From: Blepharisma japonicum
Taxonomy: Eukaryota > Ciliophora > Heterotrichea > Heterotrichida > Blepharismidae
Assembly (NCBI GenBank): GCA_949751835.1
Contig: CATKHK010000001.1
Span: forward strand, 868,001 to 932,000
Reading direction: 5' to 3'
DNA length: 64,000 nt
Shown: in pieces, positions 23,360 to 34,723 of the stretch
Numbering within the stretch: position 1 is the first letter of the stretch
How the letters are laid out: each line of letters starts with the position of its first letter
Made by a program: the position numbers and the translations under genes
Notes under the pieces: generated by a model
Told to the model about the DNA's origin: nothing
What the model saw: the letters and a program-made list of their open reading frames with translations, nothing else
Databases searched by the model: none

Positions 23360-23793
23360 CCTTAGTTAAGTAATCAAGATTAGATAGAATTAATTTCTAA
23401 ACTAAACAAACTTATAAAGTATTTCAGCCATTTCCTACTCTAAGATTGATTTGCTTTAGTGGATAGCTTATTTCATTGGAAGGATTAACTCTCCTTTGCT
23501 ACTTATATTAAAGCTTAGGGCATAACTAATTATATATGAAGCAGATTTAGCAAATAGTCATTATAGATATCTTGCAACTCTAGGAAATAGTAATATTAAT
23601 ATTTTATTAAACAAAAAATTTTATATATAATAATCCAAAATTTCGATATAAATTTGTCTTCATTTTTTAGAAATTAATAACCAATAAGAAACTTTGTAAA
23701 AATATTTCTTAGCATTCTATCTTATGCTGATATTATAACCCTATTATATCTACATTTCCTCTATTTTTAAATACCAATAAACAACTGTTAAAC
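23360..23793. other. intergenic region
   Basis: About 430 nt, AT-rich, between M8 copies 2 and 3. Nothing recognisable. Confidence 0.5.
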
Positions 23794-26700
23794 ATGCTTA
23801 TTTGACTGATCAGTTTCATAGGGATTTCCAGCTCTTTTCTATGTGGGGTGAATCAAAATTGGGAGCCAAATATTCAGCGAAACACATTTCTTGGCCGAGG
23901 CCTTGCATCTTCTACATCCCGAAGTTCTTCTCTTCGCTCGATTCGTATACATTACGAGTACTTAGATTTAGGGATGAATTCTACTCAAGAAGCACAGTTT
24001 AAAGACGAAGTAATGTCAGCTGCTGACAATTTCTTTACAAATGCTTTATCTGTCTACCCAGTTTCAGGAAATTTAATTATTGGAATAGATGATTGTAATA
24101 CAGTTCAGATCCCATCAGACCATAAGAAAACTGGAGTTGATGCTGATTATATTCTTTATATATTTGGAAACAAAAGTGCTGAAAACTTTATAGCGAGAGC
24201 TGGGGCATGTGCGATAGAAACTGGAGGGAAAAATAACCCTGTTGCAGGATCTTTTGAAGTAAATTTAAATTATTTTTGGAAATACGAAGTTTATGATCAA
24301 ATTATAGTAGCAATCCATGAAATTACTCATGCATTAGTCTTTAGTAAAGGTTTATATACGCATTATGTCAAATCTGATGGAACTGCATATGCTTCTGATG
24401 AAGTCACAACAAGTATTAAATATGAAAACAGAGGAAAAACTGTTCAAGCAATTGTCCTACCCACTGTTTTAGCGAAGGCAAAATCGATTTTTAATTGTGA
24501 TAGCCTAAAAGGAGTAGAACTTGAAGACTATGGAGACTCTGGGTCAGCTGGATCACATTGAGATATGAGAATTTTGCCTCAAGACTACATGTCACCTACA
24601 CTTTCCTTTGAATCAGTATTAAGTGATATCACACTGGCCCTTTTCCAAGACTCAGGATGGTATACAGTTAATTTTAATTATGCCCAAAAAACTATATGAG
24701 CAAATGGTGCAGGCTGTGATTGGTTTGAAGAAAAATGCATCGAAGACAGTTCAGCTAAATTTCCAGGCTTCTGTACTGTAGATTCTCAAGTAGGCTGTGA
24801 TGTTCTTCATCTCTCCTCTGCAATATGTGCACAAAGTGATGACTATCCAAACATTCCTACATATGAGCAATATTTTAGCAATCCCAATATCGGTGGGCAA
24901 AATCCATTTGCTGACTATTGTCCTTATATGTATGCATACTCAAATAAACATTGTAGAGAAACTACAGCATTGTCCCAGCCTGTTTATTATGGAGAAAATT
25001 TAGGATTTAACAGCAGATGTATAGAGTCAACATTATTAAATAAAACTTATGTATTCCATGAAGCGATGCAAGGCCTTTGTTATGAGGTTTTAAGCTGCAC
25101 ATCTACATATGCTGTTATTCAGGTAGGTAGTGAGACTACAAAATGCTCTTTTTCGGGTGGGAATGTGACGGTAGATGGATATAATGGAGTTTTAATGTGC
25201 CCAAATTCGAATATTTTGTGTAGAGAAGTACCATGCCTTCATGCATGCAGAGGGCAAGGGAAATGTGTTAATGGTGTTTGTAATTGTAATAGTGGGTTTG
25301 GAGGAGATGATTGTGTTGTGGTCTGCAGTGCTAGATGCTTGACCTGCAGTTCAGATGGGACAAGCTGTGCTTCGTGCTATTCGACTGCGACTTTAAGTAA
25401 AGGTGATTGTGTATGTGACGATGGATATGTTTTAGATACAAACTCAAAGACTTGTGTAAAAGGAGCTATATGCTTAAGCGGATGTAAAACTTGTTTTACT
25501 ACAAGTGATTATAATTGCGAAACTTGCAAATCTGGAACTTATCTGCTATATAATTATTGCCCTGAAAAATGTCCTTATGGCTACAAAACAAGTAAAAATG
25601 CTTGCGTCCAAGAAAGCTCAGAAGTTTTTGATGCTGTTTTTGATCTTTGAAAAAATTCTTACCCAAGCGATAATTCTGATTTGACTTTATATTTTGGGTC
25701 CTCTTCTTCATTTATGCCAAATCCTGATACAAATGATCCAATTTTAATGTATAATCAAGGATTATATTACACAGGAAAATCTTATGCACTTTTTTCACCA
25801 AATCCTCATAGCTCAGAGCATATTATTTTATCTCCATCGCATTCAGCTTCATTTTGGATAAGACCAAATAATTTAACAGACCAAACAATTCTTCACAAAT
25901 TTACTGATAATTCTACAGTAGAACTAAAAATTGTAAATAAAATATTAACCCTTGATATTTTATTAGCAAGTACTGAGGGATCTTCATCTAACTCAAAAAC
26001 TCAAACTTACACAGTAACCAATGGAAACCTGACATCAGAAGTATGACAAATGGTAGCATATTTTATTAAGTATGATACCGCTACTTTTTCAACAACAATT
26101 TCTTTGCAGGTAAATTCTGATATTCAAACAAATACAATAGCAAATGCAATATTTCTGGACACAGAATCAGGAAATGATGACAAGTTTGTGCTTGGTGCAA
26201 AATATTCATCCAAAAATTATCAAAATTATTATACAGGATTTATAGCATCAGCAAAAATTTATAATACAGATCAAGCTCCCAGCTATTCTTTAAGTCTAAC
26301 TTTATCATCAAGTGTCACTTTGACAAATTGCAACTGAAATCAGTGCTATGAAAATGATACCTGCCACGATTGTTTATCCTCATGCACTTATGGATGCTTA
26401 AGAACTACGGACTGTATCTTAAATCTTGATATAAATTGTGCTGATCCTACTGGATTTGACACATGCGATGAAGGGAGCTCCTGTGACATGGGTTCATACC
26501 CAATTATCGCTATGTGTATTATTGCATTTTTATGGAGTATTTTATGCTTTGTTTTCCTATTACTTGATAGAAAAGCTCCAGATGACCCTGATGAATTATT
26601 CAAATCAAACTGCCTAAGATTCTTCAGATACCATTTATTTATAAGTCAGTTTCTAAGGCAACCTTCTGTAAAGAGGTCACAGATGGTTTTAGAGCTAATG

Positions 26701-27174
26701 ACTGTTTTATTAGTAGAGTTAGCTGTTATTGGAGCTATGCATTACCAAATTGATAATGCGACTTCTTCAGGAAAAGATGGAAATTTTGAAGAATTAGTCA
26801 AAAATTATGATGGAGGTGATATATTAAAAGCTGTTATTGGATTAGTTTGTGGAGAAATCGTAGCTTTTATTCTTGGAATTTTAAATACTTTTCCTTTATG
26901 TATTTCAGTTCCAAGGCTAATATCAACCGTTCTTAGCATTGGGCTAAGCTTAATATCGATTGCTGTGGTCATCTATTTAGATGTTGATTTTTGTGCAGAG
27001 TATTCTGCTAAATGGATAGTTAATTTTGTTATAGTGGCATTTTTTGAATTATTTGTGTTTGAATTGGTAATTGCTTTGATATTTTTCACATGCTTTAAGA
27101 TTAAAACTGTAGTAGAAGCCCCACCTTCTGCAAGACAGTCGAATATGAAGGGATATGAGCCTTCACAAATTTAG
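23794..27174 (+). CDS. leishmanolysin-like protease with LamG-like domain and multi-pass membrane tail (M8), copy 3
   Basis: All segments share one frame when TGA is Trp, giving 1126 residues with no intron. The start ATG 23794 gives a signal peptide (MLIWLISFIGISSSFLC); TGA is its fourth codon. The zinc site is AIHEITHALVFSK (~174) and the third His is in GSHWDM (~254, its Trp being TGA). EGF and Cys-rich repeats follow, then a ~200-residue beta domain (ASFWIRPNNLTDQTILHKF) like a LamG/concanavalin fold. The C-terminal ~230 residues have five hydrophobic helices from YPIIAMCIIAFLWSILCFVF to the FFELFVFELVIALIFF helix, with RSQMVLELMTVLLVELAVIG between. This recalls the membrane part of polycystin-1-like proteins. 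It would be a membrane-anchored ectoprotease, unlike copies 1 and 2. Confidence 0.88.
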
Positions 27175-27313
27175 ATTAAATAAATTTATTATTAATTTTA
27201 ATTGGAGCATACAAATAAATTATTAATTATAATGTGTAAAAGCTGAGAATATGTGTTTTGCAATATTTAATTATTTATATTAAATGTGACTAAATAATTT
27301 ATAAAATAGCGAA

Positions 27314-28801
27314 TTATAAGTCTCCCAAAGACAAATATATGATAATAAGTATAAAAATTGCAGAGACAGAAATAACACTAAACACCAGAGTTCCCCAAGC
27401 TGTTTTCACATCATTAAATTTCGTATCATAACCTCCTTGGTTAGGCACTAATTTTCTCGTTGCAATTGCAGAGAGAGGGATAAAAATTCCAGACACCAAA
27501 ATAGATATAATCCCTTTGAATGCTGAAATATAGCTTAAATCATAAAAAATTCCTGCAATTATAACAGGTGGAAGGGAACAAATCAGCCTATAAAAAGTCA
27601 ATTGTCGGCATGTAAGTTCTCTTTCCCCAAAATGGCTGTGAAAAACACTTGTAAGATTATCGCACAAGTTTATTGCACATATTGGAAAAATTGACATAGC
27701 GTCGATAGCTGGACATATAACGATAAATCCAGCTATTATATAAGCCCATACAGGCCGCTCTGATGGGTTATCACCTGCGGAATAGTCATACCAATTCAAG
27801 TTGATCATTTTCTCTACATTTTCAACAGCAAAAGGTACAATTAATCCAATACACAAAAATAATAATGACACTATTGAAAGCGATAAAAAGCATATCTTTG
27901 GCGCTGTTTCTCGCTTATCCTTAACATACTGTATACACGTAGGAATAGCGCTATGAAAATAGGTCGACATAAGAACTATCGGAAAGCAGAGCCCAATATA
28001 ATAAAAATCCATAGTTTCTGGAGCAGCTTCATTGGCACCTGTATCATCTAATTTTGTGTCAGAAAAAATTGCATACCATGATGTAACTAATATAGTAATA
28101 TAAGCTATTAATCTTACAGAACACATAACAATCTGTAGCACAGCTTGCTTAACTAATCCTAAAACTGTCAGAGATGTAGTCACTGCTGCAAAAAAGGCTA
28201 AAAATATCCAATACTTAGCCCTGCAATCGCCACCGAAATCTGAGTCATCATAAATATTGCAGGTATCATGATAAATCGGCAAATATTTAATTGCTGAAGA
28301 AGCAAAAACTGTAGCAAGGCCTATCAAAGTCCCGTAGAAGCCGAGAAAAATGATAACTGTAAAAAGGACGCCAATCCTATACCCAAATAAAGTTATTACA
28401 ATCTCACAAAAATCGTAGCGTTTATTGTCTATATAAGGTAATAAGTCTTCAGGTTCTATAAGATATTGCTCTTCTGTGTTTTCTTGAGGAGGAATTAAAA
28501 AGTCTTTTGGGTTTACTTTTCTTGTTAATTGATCTGGCTTTAATGGCTTAATTGTATATCCACGGTCTTTTAGCTCATAGAGAACACTCATACGACTCAA
28601 TGTTTGTAACACTTGAAAAACAAGTAAAGAGGAATAAATATAAACGATAAAAGCTGATAAAATACCTATTGATCAGCCTGCTTTAGAATAGGCTCATGGG
28701 AGACTTAAGACCCCTATTCCTACTTGAGTATTTAAGATATAGAAAAAGCCTACAATTCATTTTTGATCACATTCACCTTCAAGATCGTGTCCTTTACCCA
28801 T
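27314..28801 (-). CDS. amino acid/auxin permease (AAAP family) transporter
   Basis: 495 residues from ATG 28801. TGA encodes three Trp in the first 70 residues, including the diagnostic first-helix sequence GIGVLSLPWAYSKAGW (G-L-P-A-GW motif of AAAP/SLC36-38). About eleven hydrophobic helices follow, with a long cytosolic loop after helix 2 (KPDQLTRKVNPKDFLIPPQE) and a lumenal Cys pair between helices 3 and 4. It probably carries amino acids with H+ or Na+ across plasma or lysosomal membrane; the substrate cannot be told. It converges on M8 copy 3 with a 139-nt gap and diverges from the next gene. Confidence 0.85.
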
Positions 28802-29102
28802 TTATAAGCAATTTCATTATTGGAAAACGGATTTTTTCAAAAATATGTAAGTCTTTATATTAATTTTTAGAATAAAACAAATCATTAGATTATAATAATA
28901 TCTAATAAGCATCATAAATAGTTTATTTTTAATGCAGCAGAAAATGAATTCGAAAAATAGTAAAAAATCTGGACTATGTGCAAGTTTCGGAAAAATTACA
29001 CAATTTGCTTATTTAATCGGAAATTTTGGATAAAAATAGACACAATATTCACTGAAATAGTGTTTGTTGGCTTAATGATAATGGAGAGAAGTTAATAAAA
29101 TC
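28802..29102. other. bidirectional intergenic region
   Basis: About 300 nt between divergent start codons. AT-rich; nothing specific recognised. Confidence 0.45.
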
Positions 29103-29750
29103 ATGAATTTGGGCTTGCCCAAACTAAGCTTCGGCTTATGCTTACTACTTGTTTGCGTGTTATCAAAAGAAGAACCAGAACCTATCAATGATTCAGAATT
29201 CCACGATGAAATTGCGATGTCTCAGACCAGGACAAAATGAACCGCATGCATGTCACTGGCAGCAACTAAACTCGCTCAGCATGCGAGTGAAATAGATACT
29301 ATTGCCTCGGATAATAAGGCCAATAGAGCTCTTCTAGAGAAAAAAATCGCAGCTGATATTATTGGAAGGTGCAATGATGCGCTGACTTGAAAGCAAGCAG
29401 AAAATATTTTGTTCTTAGAAGAAATTGATCTAGACAGAAATGACATTAAGGCTTTGGTTTCGCTGGAGAAAAACTCATATAAAGGCGATTTAGCACTTTC
29501 AGCCTCTCAAAAAGAGCTCATTGATATGATCACCAAGGTAATTTTAAATTAGGATATCCACACCACCAATGATGGATTCGATTTTGAGCCAACTTATGTA
29601 CCTGGGTATGGAGAAGAAGCTAAATCCAATAAAGCATTATCAAAATATGGCAGCATTTTCTTTTCTTTCATCATAATTTTTGTAGTTGTTAAAACCATCG
29701 GTTTCTACAGCTGCAAAAAGGCTGACTCTGATAAGCCGAAGAAGACTTAA
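29103..29750 (+). CDS. small type I membrane protein, unknown
   Basis: Two exons joined across a 15-nt intron give 210 residues; two TGA are Trp (KWTAC, LTWKQ). The N-terminus is a signal peptide (LSFGLCLLLVCVLS). The lumenal part is helical with conserved-looking Cys (TACMSLA, GRCNDAL). One membrane helix (GSIFFSFIIIFVVVKTIGF) is followed by a short basic tail ending KPKKT. It could be an ER or secretory-pathway protein; I do not recognise the family. Its stop is 12 nt from the stop of the convergent M8 copy 4. Confidence 0.7.
29538..29552 (+). other. 15-nt intron in small membrane protein gene
   Basis: gtaattttaaattag, phase 0, containing an in-frame TAG as its last codon. Removal joins two exons with continuous protein-like sequence (DMITK-DIHTT). 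Confidence 0.85.
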
Positions 29751-29762
29751 CTTAAACGTCAT

Positions 29763-31511
29763 TTAGAAAAATAAATATAACAGAGTTATAACAATTAATT
29801 TCTCGGAATTTACAGAAAATGATACCTTTGAAGACTCTATACAGATTTTTTTATAGTAACTAAACTCAGTCCCAGGTCTGCATGAGCAAGAGCCATTAAT
29901 TAAGTCAGCACCTTCTCAGCAAGAACTGCAATTAAATTTTCCAGGACCTTTACATAATTTACAAGTCAAATCGCAGCCAGGAGTGCAATCATCTCCTTCA
30001 AATCCTGGATTACATTGACATTTCCCATTGATGCATTTGCCTTGGCCACTACAAGCATGAAAACAAGGCTTTTCACTACAAAGAACGTCACTATCAGGAC
30101 AGATTAAGACCCCATTATAGCCTTTTACAGTAATATTTCCTCCATCAAATGGGCAATTAACTTCTTGATCCCCAACTCTAAGCGTAGCATATGTAGAAGT
30201 ACAATTAACAATTTCATAGCAATTTCCTTTAATTTCAGAACTGAACTTATATCTTTTATTAAGCAGAGTCGACTCAATACATCTGCTATTTACCCCTACA
30301 CTTTCCCCATAATATTTCGGATATGAAAGTGACGATAATTCTCTACATTTTCGATTGCCAAAAGGATACATATAAGGACAAAAGTCTGCATAAGAAACTG
30401 ATCCACCTAAATCAGGATCATTAAAATACTGCTCATTTATTGGAATATTATTAACAAGCTTTGAAGCACAAAAAGATTCAGAAAGATGATAAACGTCGCA
30501 ACCAGTCCTGTTACTTGGCTTGCAAAACCCTGAAAACTTAGGGTTTTCATCATGAAAGCATTTGTCTTCAAGCCACCCACATCCTGCTTTGTGTCCTCAT
30601 AAGATCTGTTGGGAATAATCAAAATTAACATCATATCACCCAGAGTCTTGAAATAAAGCTAAAGTTATCGCAGAAAAGACTGACTCAAAGGACAACTGAG
30701 GAGACATATAATCTCCAGGCAAAATTCTCATATCTCAATGAGAGCCAGCTGAGCCTGAACCTCCATAATCTTCTAGCTCAATCCCTTCAAGACTTTCACA
30801 GTCAAAAATTTCTCTGGCTTTGGAAATGACTGTAGGTAAAGTTAATATTGTGACTCATTTTTCTCGATTGGGAAAATAAATATCTTTCGTTATTTCGTCA
30901 TCAGAATAAGGCAGCCCATTTGGTTTTTTAAAAAGGTCAAATAGCTCTGGGGCGAAAACAAGCGCATGAGTGATTTCATGGATAGAAACCATAATTTGAT
31001 CTTGCAGAGGAAGTTTTAAAAAAGAATTTAAATTCACTTCAAAAGACCCTGCTAATACATTATTTGGACTATTTGCTTGATATGCGCAAGCACCTCCTCT
31101 AGCTATATACTCAGATCCAGAGTTATTATTTGCATGAATATATAGAATAAAATCTACTGGTAGGCCGACACTTTTATGGTCCTGAGGAATCTGAATACCA
31201 TTGCATTTATTTATTTTTAATGATAAATTGTCAATAAGTGGATATACTGATAAAAGGTTAGAAAATCAATTGAAGCAAGCTGTCATTACTTGGTATTTAA
31301 AAATATTTTCTTCAGTTTGGTTCATATATAATTCTGAATATTCAAAATGTAATCGAATAGAAGAAAGTGATGTGCCCCGAAGGGATTTATCTTGAAGTTC
31401 TCGGCCTATATGAACATTTGGCTGAAGGGTAGGAGATCAGTCAGAACCAACGCCACATTTTACCGTGTATGCTATAGTTAATAGCAAATTATAGGCCAGA
31501 AATTTGACCAT
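29763..31511 (-). CDS. leishmanolysin-like metalloprotease (M8), copy 4, short form
   Basis: Read on the minus strand from ATG 31511 with TGA as Trp (several, e.g. GSDWSP, SHWDM, GWYDV), it gives 582 residues. Signal peptide, then KCGVGSDWSPTLQ, zinc site SIHEITHALVFAP (~residue 177) and third His in GSHWDM. After the catalytic part come one EGF-like (CSGQGKCINGKCQCNPGF) and one Cys-rich unit, and it stops at TAA 29763-29765 with a short hydrophobic end (KLIVITLLYLFF). It lacks the long Cys repeats of copies 1-2 and the LamG/membrane tail of copy 3. Its sequence is closest to copy 3. The weak hydrophobic end could be a GPI signal or a truncation. Confidence 0.85.
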
Positions 31512-31709
31512 TTTTATCAAATATATTTTGTGCAAATATAAAATAATGGCTTAAGTTTGAAGCTGCTAAATCTTCAAAAAAATTTATTATTGCCTTGAAT
31601 TTGTAGGTAATTATGATAATTTATATTTTTCTCTATTAGAGTAGTGCTGTCAATAAGATTTGCAATGGTTTTATTGAACCAAGCTAAAACTAAATTTTAG
31701 TAATTAAAT

Positions 31710-33221
31710 ATGAAAAGACCATCATCTTCATCGCTAGACCCAGGTGTCTCTTCGAAGCCAAAATTTGAAAGCCTTGAGTTTATTGACGGAGATGATCCTT
31801 TTCAGACACATTATTCCCAGCATTCTTCTAATTCATCAAAATCCACCTGCCTTCTTTCTTCACGAGAGTTAGCTTTATCAAATGTAATTACCCCCCTTAT
31901 CAAGCCACAAATACACAAAAGATTATCACACACAGACTCCTCATCCCCATATCTAGACCTTTTAGGCAATTATCTTGATGTCTTCTTTACCCTTTCTTCA
32001 TCTTACTTTGAAGAGTATCAAAATTCTTATATCCTTCACATATTAAATCACTTATACAAAACAAAAACCCAAATCTCCAAAAATGACCAGCTACCTGATC
32101 CAATTAAAGACCAAGGATTTTCTCCCACAAAAATATTAGTGCTGTTTCCTTATAAAAAAAATGCAAAAATTTTCATTGAAAAATTGGTAGAAATCCATTG
32201 CAAAGGCAAGAAGAAAAAAATGACAAAATCTTCAAGAAGGAAATTTACTGAGGTTTTTGAAGAAGCTGAAGACGCAGAAGTTTCTGATGCATTTAAGCTA
32301 GGACTAGTGCTAGGTGATAAAAGGGAATTGCAGTTATTTACACCTTTTAAAGCTTCTGATATGATTATAGCTAGTCCTATGTCGTTAAGGCAAGCAATTT
32401 TAAACGAGAGCGAAGATGAAAACGCAAAAGCAAACTTAGGAATTTTATGCTCAATTGAAATGGTGATCATGGAAAATTCTGATGTTTTCCTAATGCAGAA
32501 CTGGGACCACATAGAAACTATTTTTAAAGCCATGAACCGAATCCCTGACAGAGACTCTATGACAGCTGACATAAACCGCATAAGAGATCCTTTTATTGAA
32601 GAAAAAAGCAAAGAATACCGCCAATTGATAATTTTATCAGAATTTATATCCCCTTTGTTACTATCTTTATTCAATAGAAATGAAAATTACAAAGGAAAAG
32701 CAAAAACAATTGATCATTATCCAGGAGTAAACCAATTTGATGTCGTCCAAAAATACAGAAAATTCAGGGCAAGCTCAATGCTTTCGGCAGACGACGAAAG
32801 GTTTGAATATTTCACACAAAATTTGTGGCCAAACATAAAAGAAGATTTATACCCAAAATCAATCTTATTTGTAGCGAGCTATTTTGAGTATATCAGGGTT
32901 AAAGCTTATCTTGAGGAAAATGACCCAGGGGTGCTATGTATAAGCGAATACACACAAAAATCAGACAAACAAAGATCAATTGCAAACTGAAAAAATGGGA
33001 AAAATAAAGCTATTTGTGTCACTGAAAGATTTTTATATTTTAGGCCACAGAAATTTGAGGATATAGGCCATTTGGTATTTTACTCATTGCCAGAGTTTAA
33101 TCATTTTTATGAAGAATATGCAAGGCAAAGCAAAGAAGTGGTGTCAGTTTATTGCAAATTTGACGGATACTCGCTACAGAGAATCGTTGGAGACAAAAAG
33201 GCAGGGCAATTATTAAAATAA
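31710..33221 (+). CDS. UTP25: UTP25/DEF-family ribosome biogenesis protein
   Basis: 503 residues with one TGA Trp (SIANWKNGKN). Segments match the UTP25/Digestive-organ-expansion-factor family: PTKILVLFPYKKNAKIFIEK, FKLGLVLGDKRELQLF, SDMIIASPMSLRQAI, MENSDVFLMQNWDH, SKEYRQLIILSEF, and a C-terminal helicase-2-like block ending KAICVTERFLYFRPQKFEDI and HLVFYSLPEF. These are degenerate DEAD-box-like domains without ATP-binding motifs. UTP25 acts in the small-subunit processome in the nucleolus (family knowledge). The N-terminal ~60 residues are Ser-rich. It diverges from M8 copy 4 (198 nt). Confidence 0.85.
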
Positions 33222-33276
33222 GCAGATTTTTTCAATTTTAAATGATTTTTAAATAGCTTTTAATGTGTAGCCTTCC

Positions 33277-34005
33277 TTAATTTTTTGGGTTAAAATTGCT
33301 TTGGTTTCTGTTTTCATTTACCCCAGGGTATGAAGTCTGATTTAAATTTTTGTCTTGGTTATTCTGGAAATTTTGGCTTTGAATTTGTTTTCTGTACCCT
33401 GGCTCCTCGATAGGCATTTTATCATATGATAGCTCTCCATAAGGCGTTTGAGGATTATAAGTATCAAATGGGACTTCTGGATGGACATTTGATGTTGAAA
33501 ATTGTGATGGAAAATTCGGATTCTTATTTTTTGGCAAAAAATTTTGATTGTAATTATAATCCATATTATATGTCCTCTCTTTTATCTCGTTAATTACCTT
33601 TGGCTTAGCTTTTTGCTCATGATAAATCTGCAGCTCTTGATGCATAGCAACCAGTTGTTTTTCATATTTATCAGCCATTCTAGCACGTAGATCCATCTTA
33701 GATTTTCCTCCCCATATTCACAAATGTATATTATACACCAGAAAAGACGAGCATAGATATAGAGAGAATTTTTGTTTATTAAATCCTCGATCACTCGGAA
33801 ACTTGAAATAATATTTATCAGCAGCAAGAGTGCCGATGATGACAGGAGGGATCACTGCTAATTGCTTTCAAAAAGTTTCTCTTTCCATTTTTTCAAAGTC
33901 CTGGTCGAGTTGTTCATTTCCGATTTTTAGTCTTCCAAATCTTTCATCGTCAATAAAAAAGTCTAGGAGCTTTTTTTTGTATACAGGATTTTTGTGAGGA
34001 TCCAT
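33277..34005 (-). CDS. small two-helix membrane protein A, unknown
   Basis: 242 residues from ATG 34005, with two TGA Trp codons. After a charged N-terminal region (FFIDDERFGRLKIGNEQLDQ) come two short hydrophobic helices (KQLAVIPPVIIGTLAADKYY and FSLYLCSSFLVYNIHLWIWG), then MADKYEKQLVAMHQELQIYH and a Gln/Asn/Pro-rich tail. The helix pair and the following KYEKQL match the neighbouring gene 34165-34701, so the two are probably old tandem duplicates. A mitochondrial inner-membrane location is possible but only a guess. Confidence 0.6.
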
Positions 34006-34164
34006 TTTATATTGCAGGATATTTAGAAGAAATATGATTCATTTGATTAGATTTATATAGTTATTAACTTCTAGAGGTACTAATTAGAAAAATATTTAAT
34101 TAGAGATAAATAAAATTGGAAATTAATTTTTAATTTCTTTTAGAAAAGCCGATTATTAAGTTAA

Positions 34165-34701
34165 TTAAGATATTTCATCAGTTTTTGCAGCGACTTCTAT
34201 TGGGTTTTCTTTGATTTGCTGATATACTTCGACTTCTTTTATGAAAGCATTATGCTCTTCTTTTAATTTTTGAAATGCCGATTCTAGATTAGGGTCTTTC
34301 TCTCTCAGCTGTTTTTCATATCTCTTACCCATTTCTAATTCATAAGCATATCTAACTCATGGTTTTTGCAGCCTAAAGTTAGCAATATATATTGCGAAAG
34401 CTCCAATCATAGCACATTGAAATCTTTTTTTAATCTCGAAATTTTGTGGTTTACATACATAAGAATCAAAGCAAATTATCCCTACTGCTCCTACAATCAA
34501 AATTAATTTCTCTTTCTTACTATAATTTTTTAGATAATTATCGTATTTCACATCTTCTTGGTTATTGAATTTTTCAAGCTTGTTATGTGCTCAGCTTCTT
34601 CGAAAAGATTCTGAAAGCAGTCTTTCATAGAAATATTTTGTATTTTTCTTGGGCTGTGTTGTAATGTTCTGAGTACTACTCTCATTGGATTTTTGATCCA
34701 T
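34165..34701 (-). CDS. small two-helix membrane protein B, unknown (paralogue of A)
   Basis: 178 residues from ATG 34701; TGA encodes two Trp (SWAHNK, QKPWVRY). The N-terminus is polar and basic (LLSESFRRSWAHNKLEKFNN). Two hydrophobic segments (KLILIVGAVGIICFDSYVC and FQCAMIGAFAIYIANFRL) are followed by ELEMGKRYEKQLREKDPNLE and a helical Glu-rich end. The layout (helix, 10-15 residue loop, helix, YEKQL) equals protein A. Its ATG is 22 nt from the ATG of the divergent MyTH4-FERM gene, so the two share a tiny promoter region. Confidence 0.6.
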
Positions 34702-34723
34702 ATTATTTATTTAGCAAAAGGAT

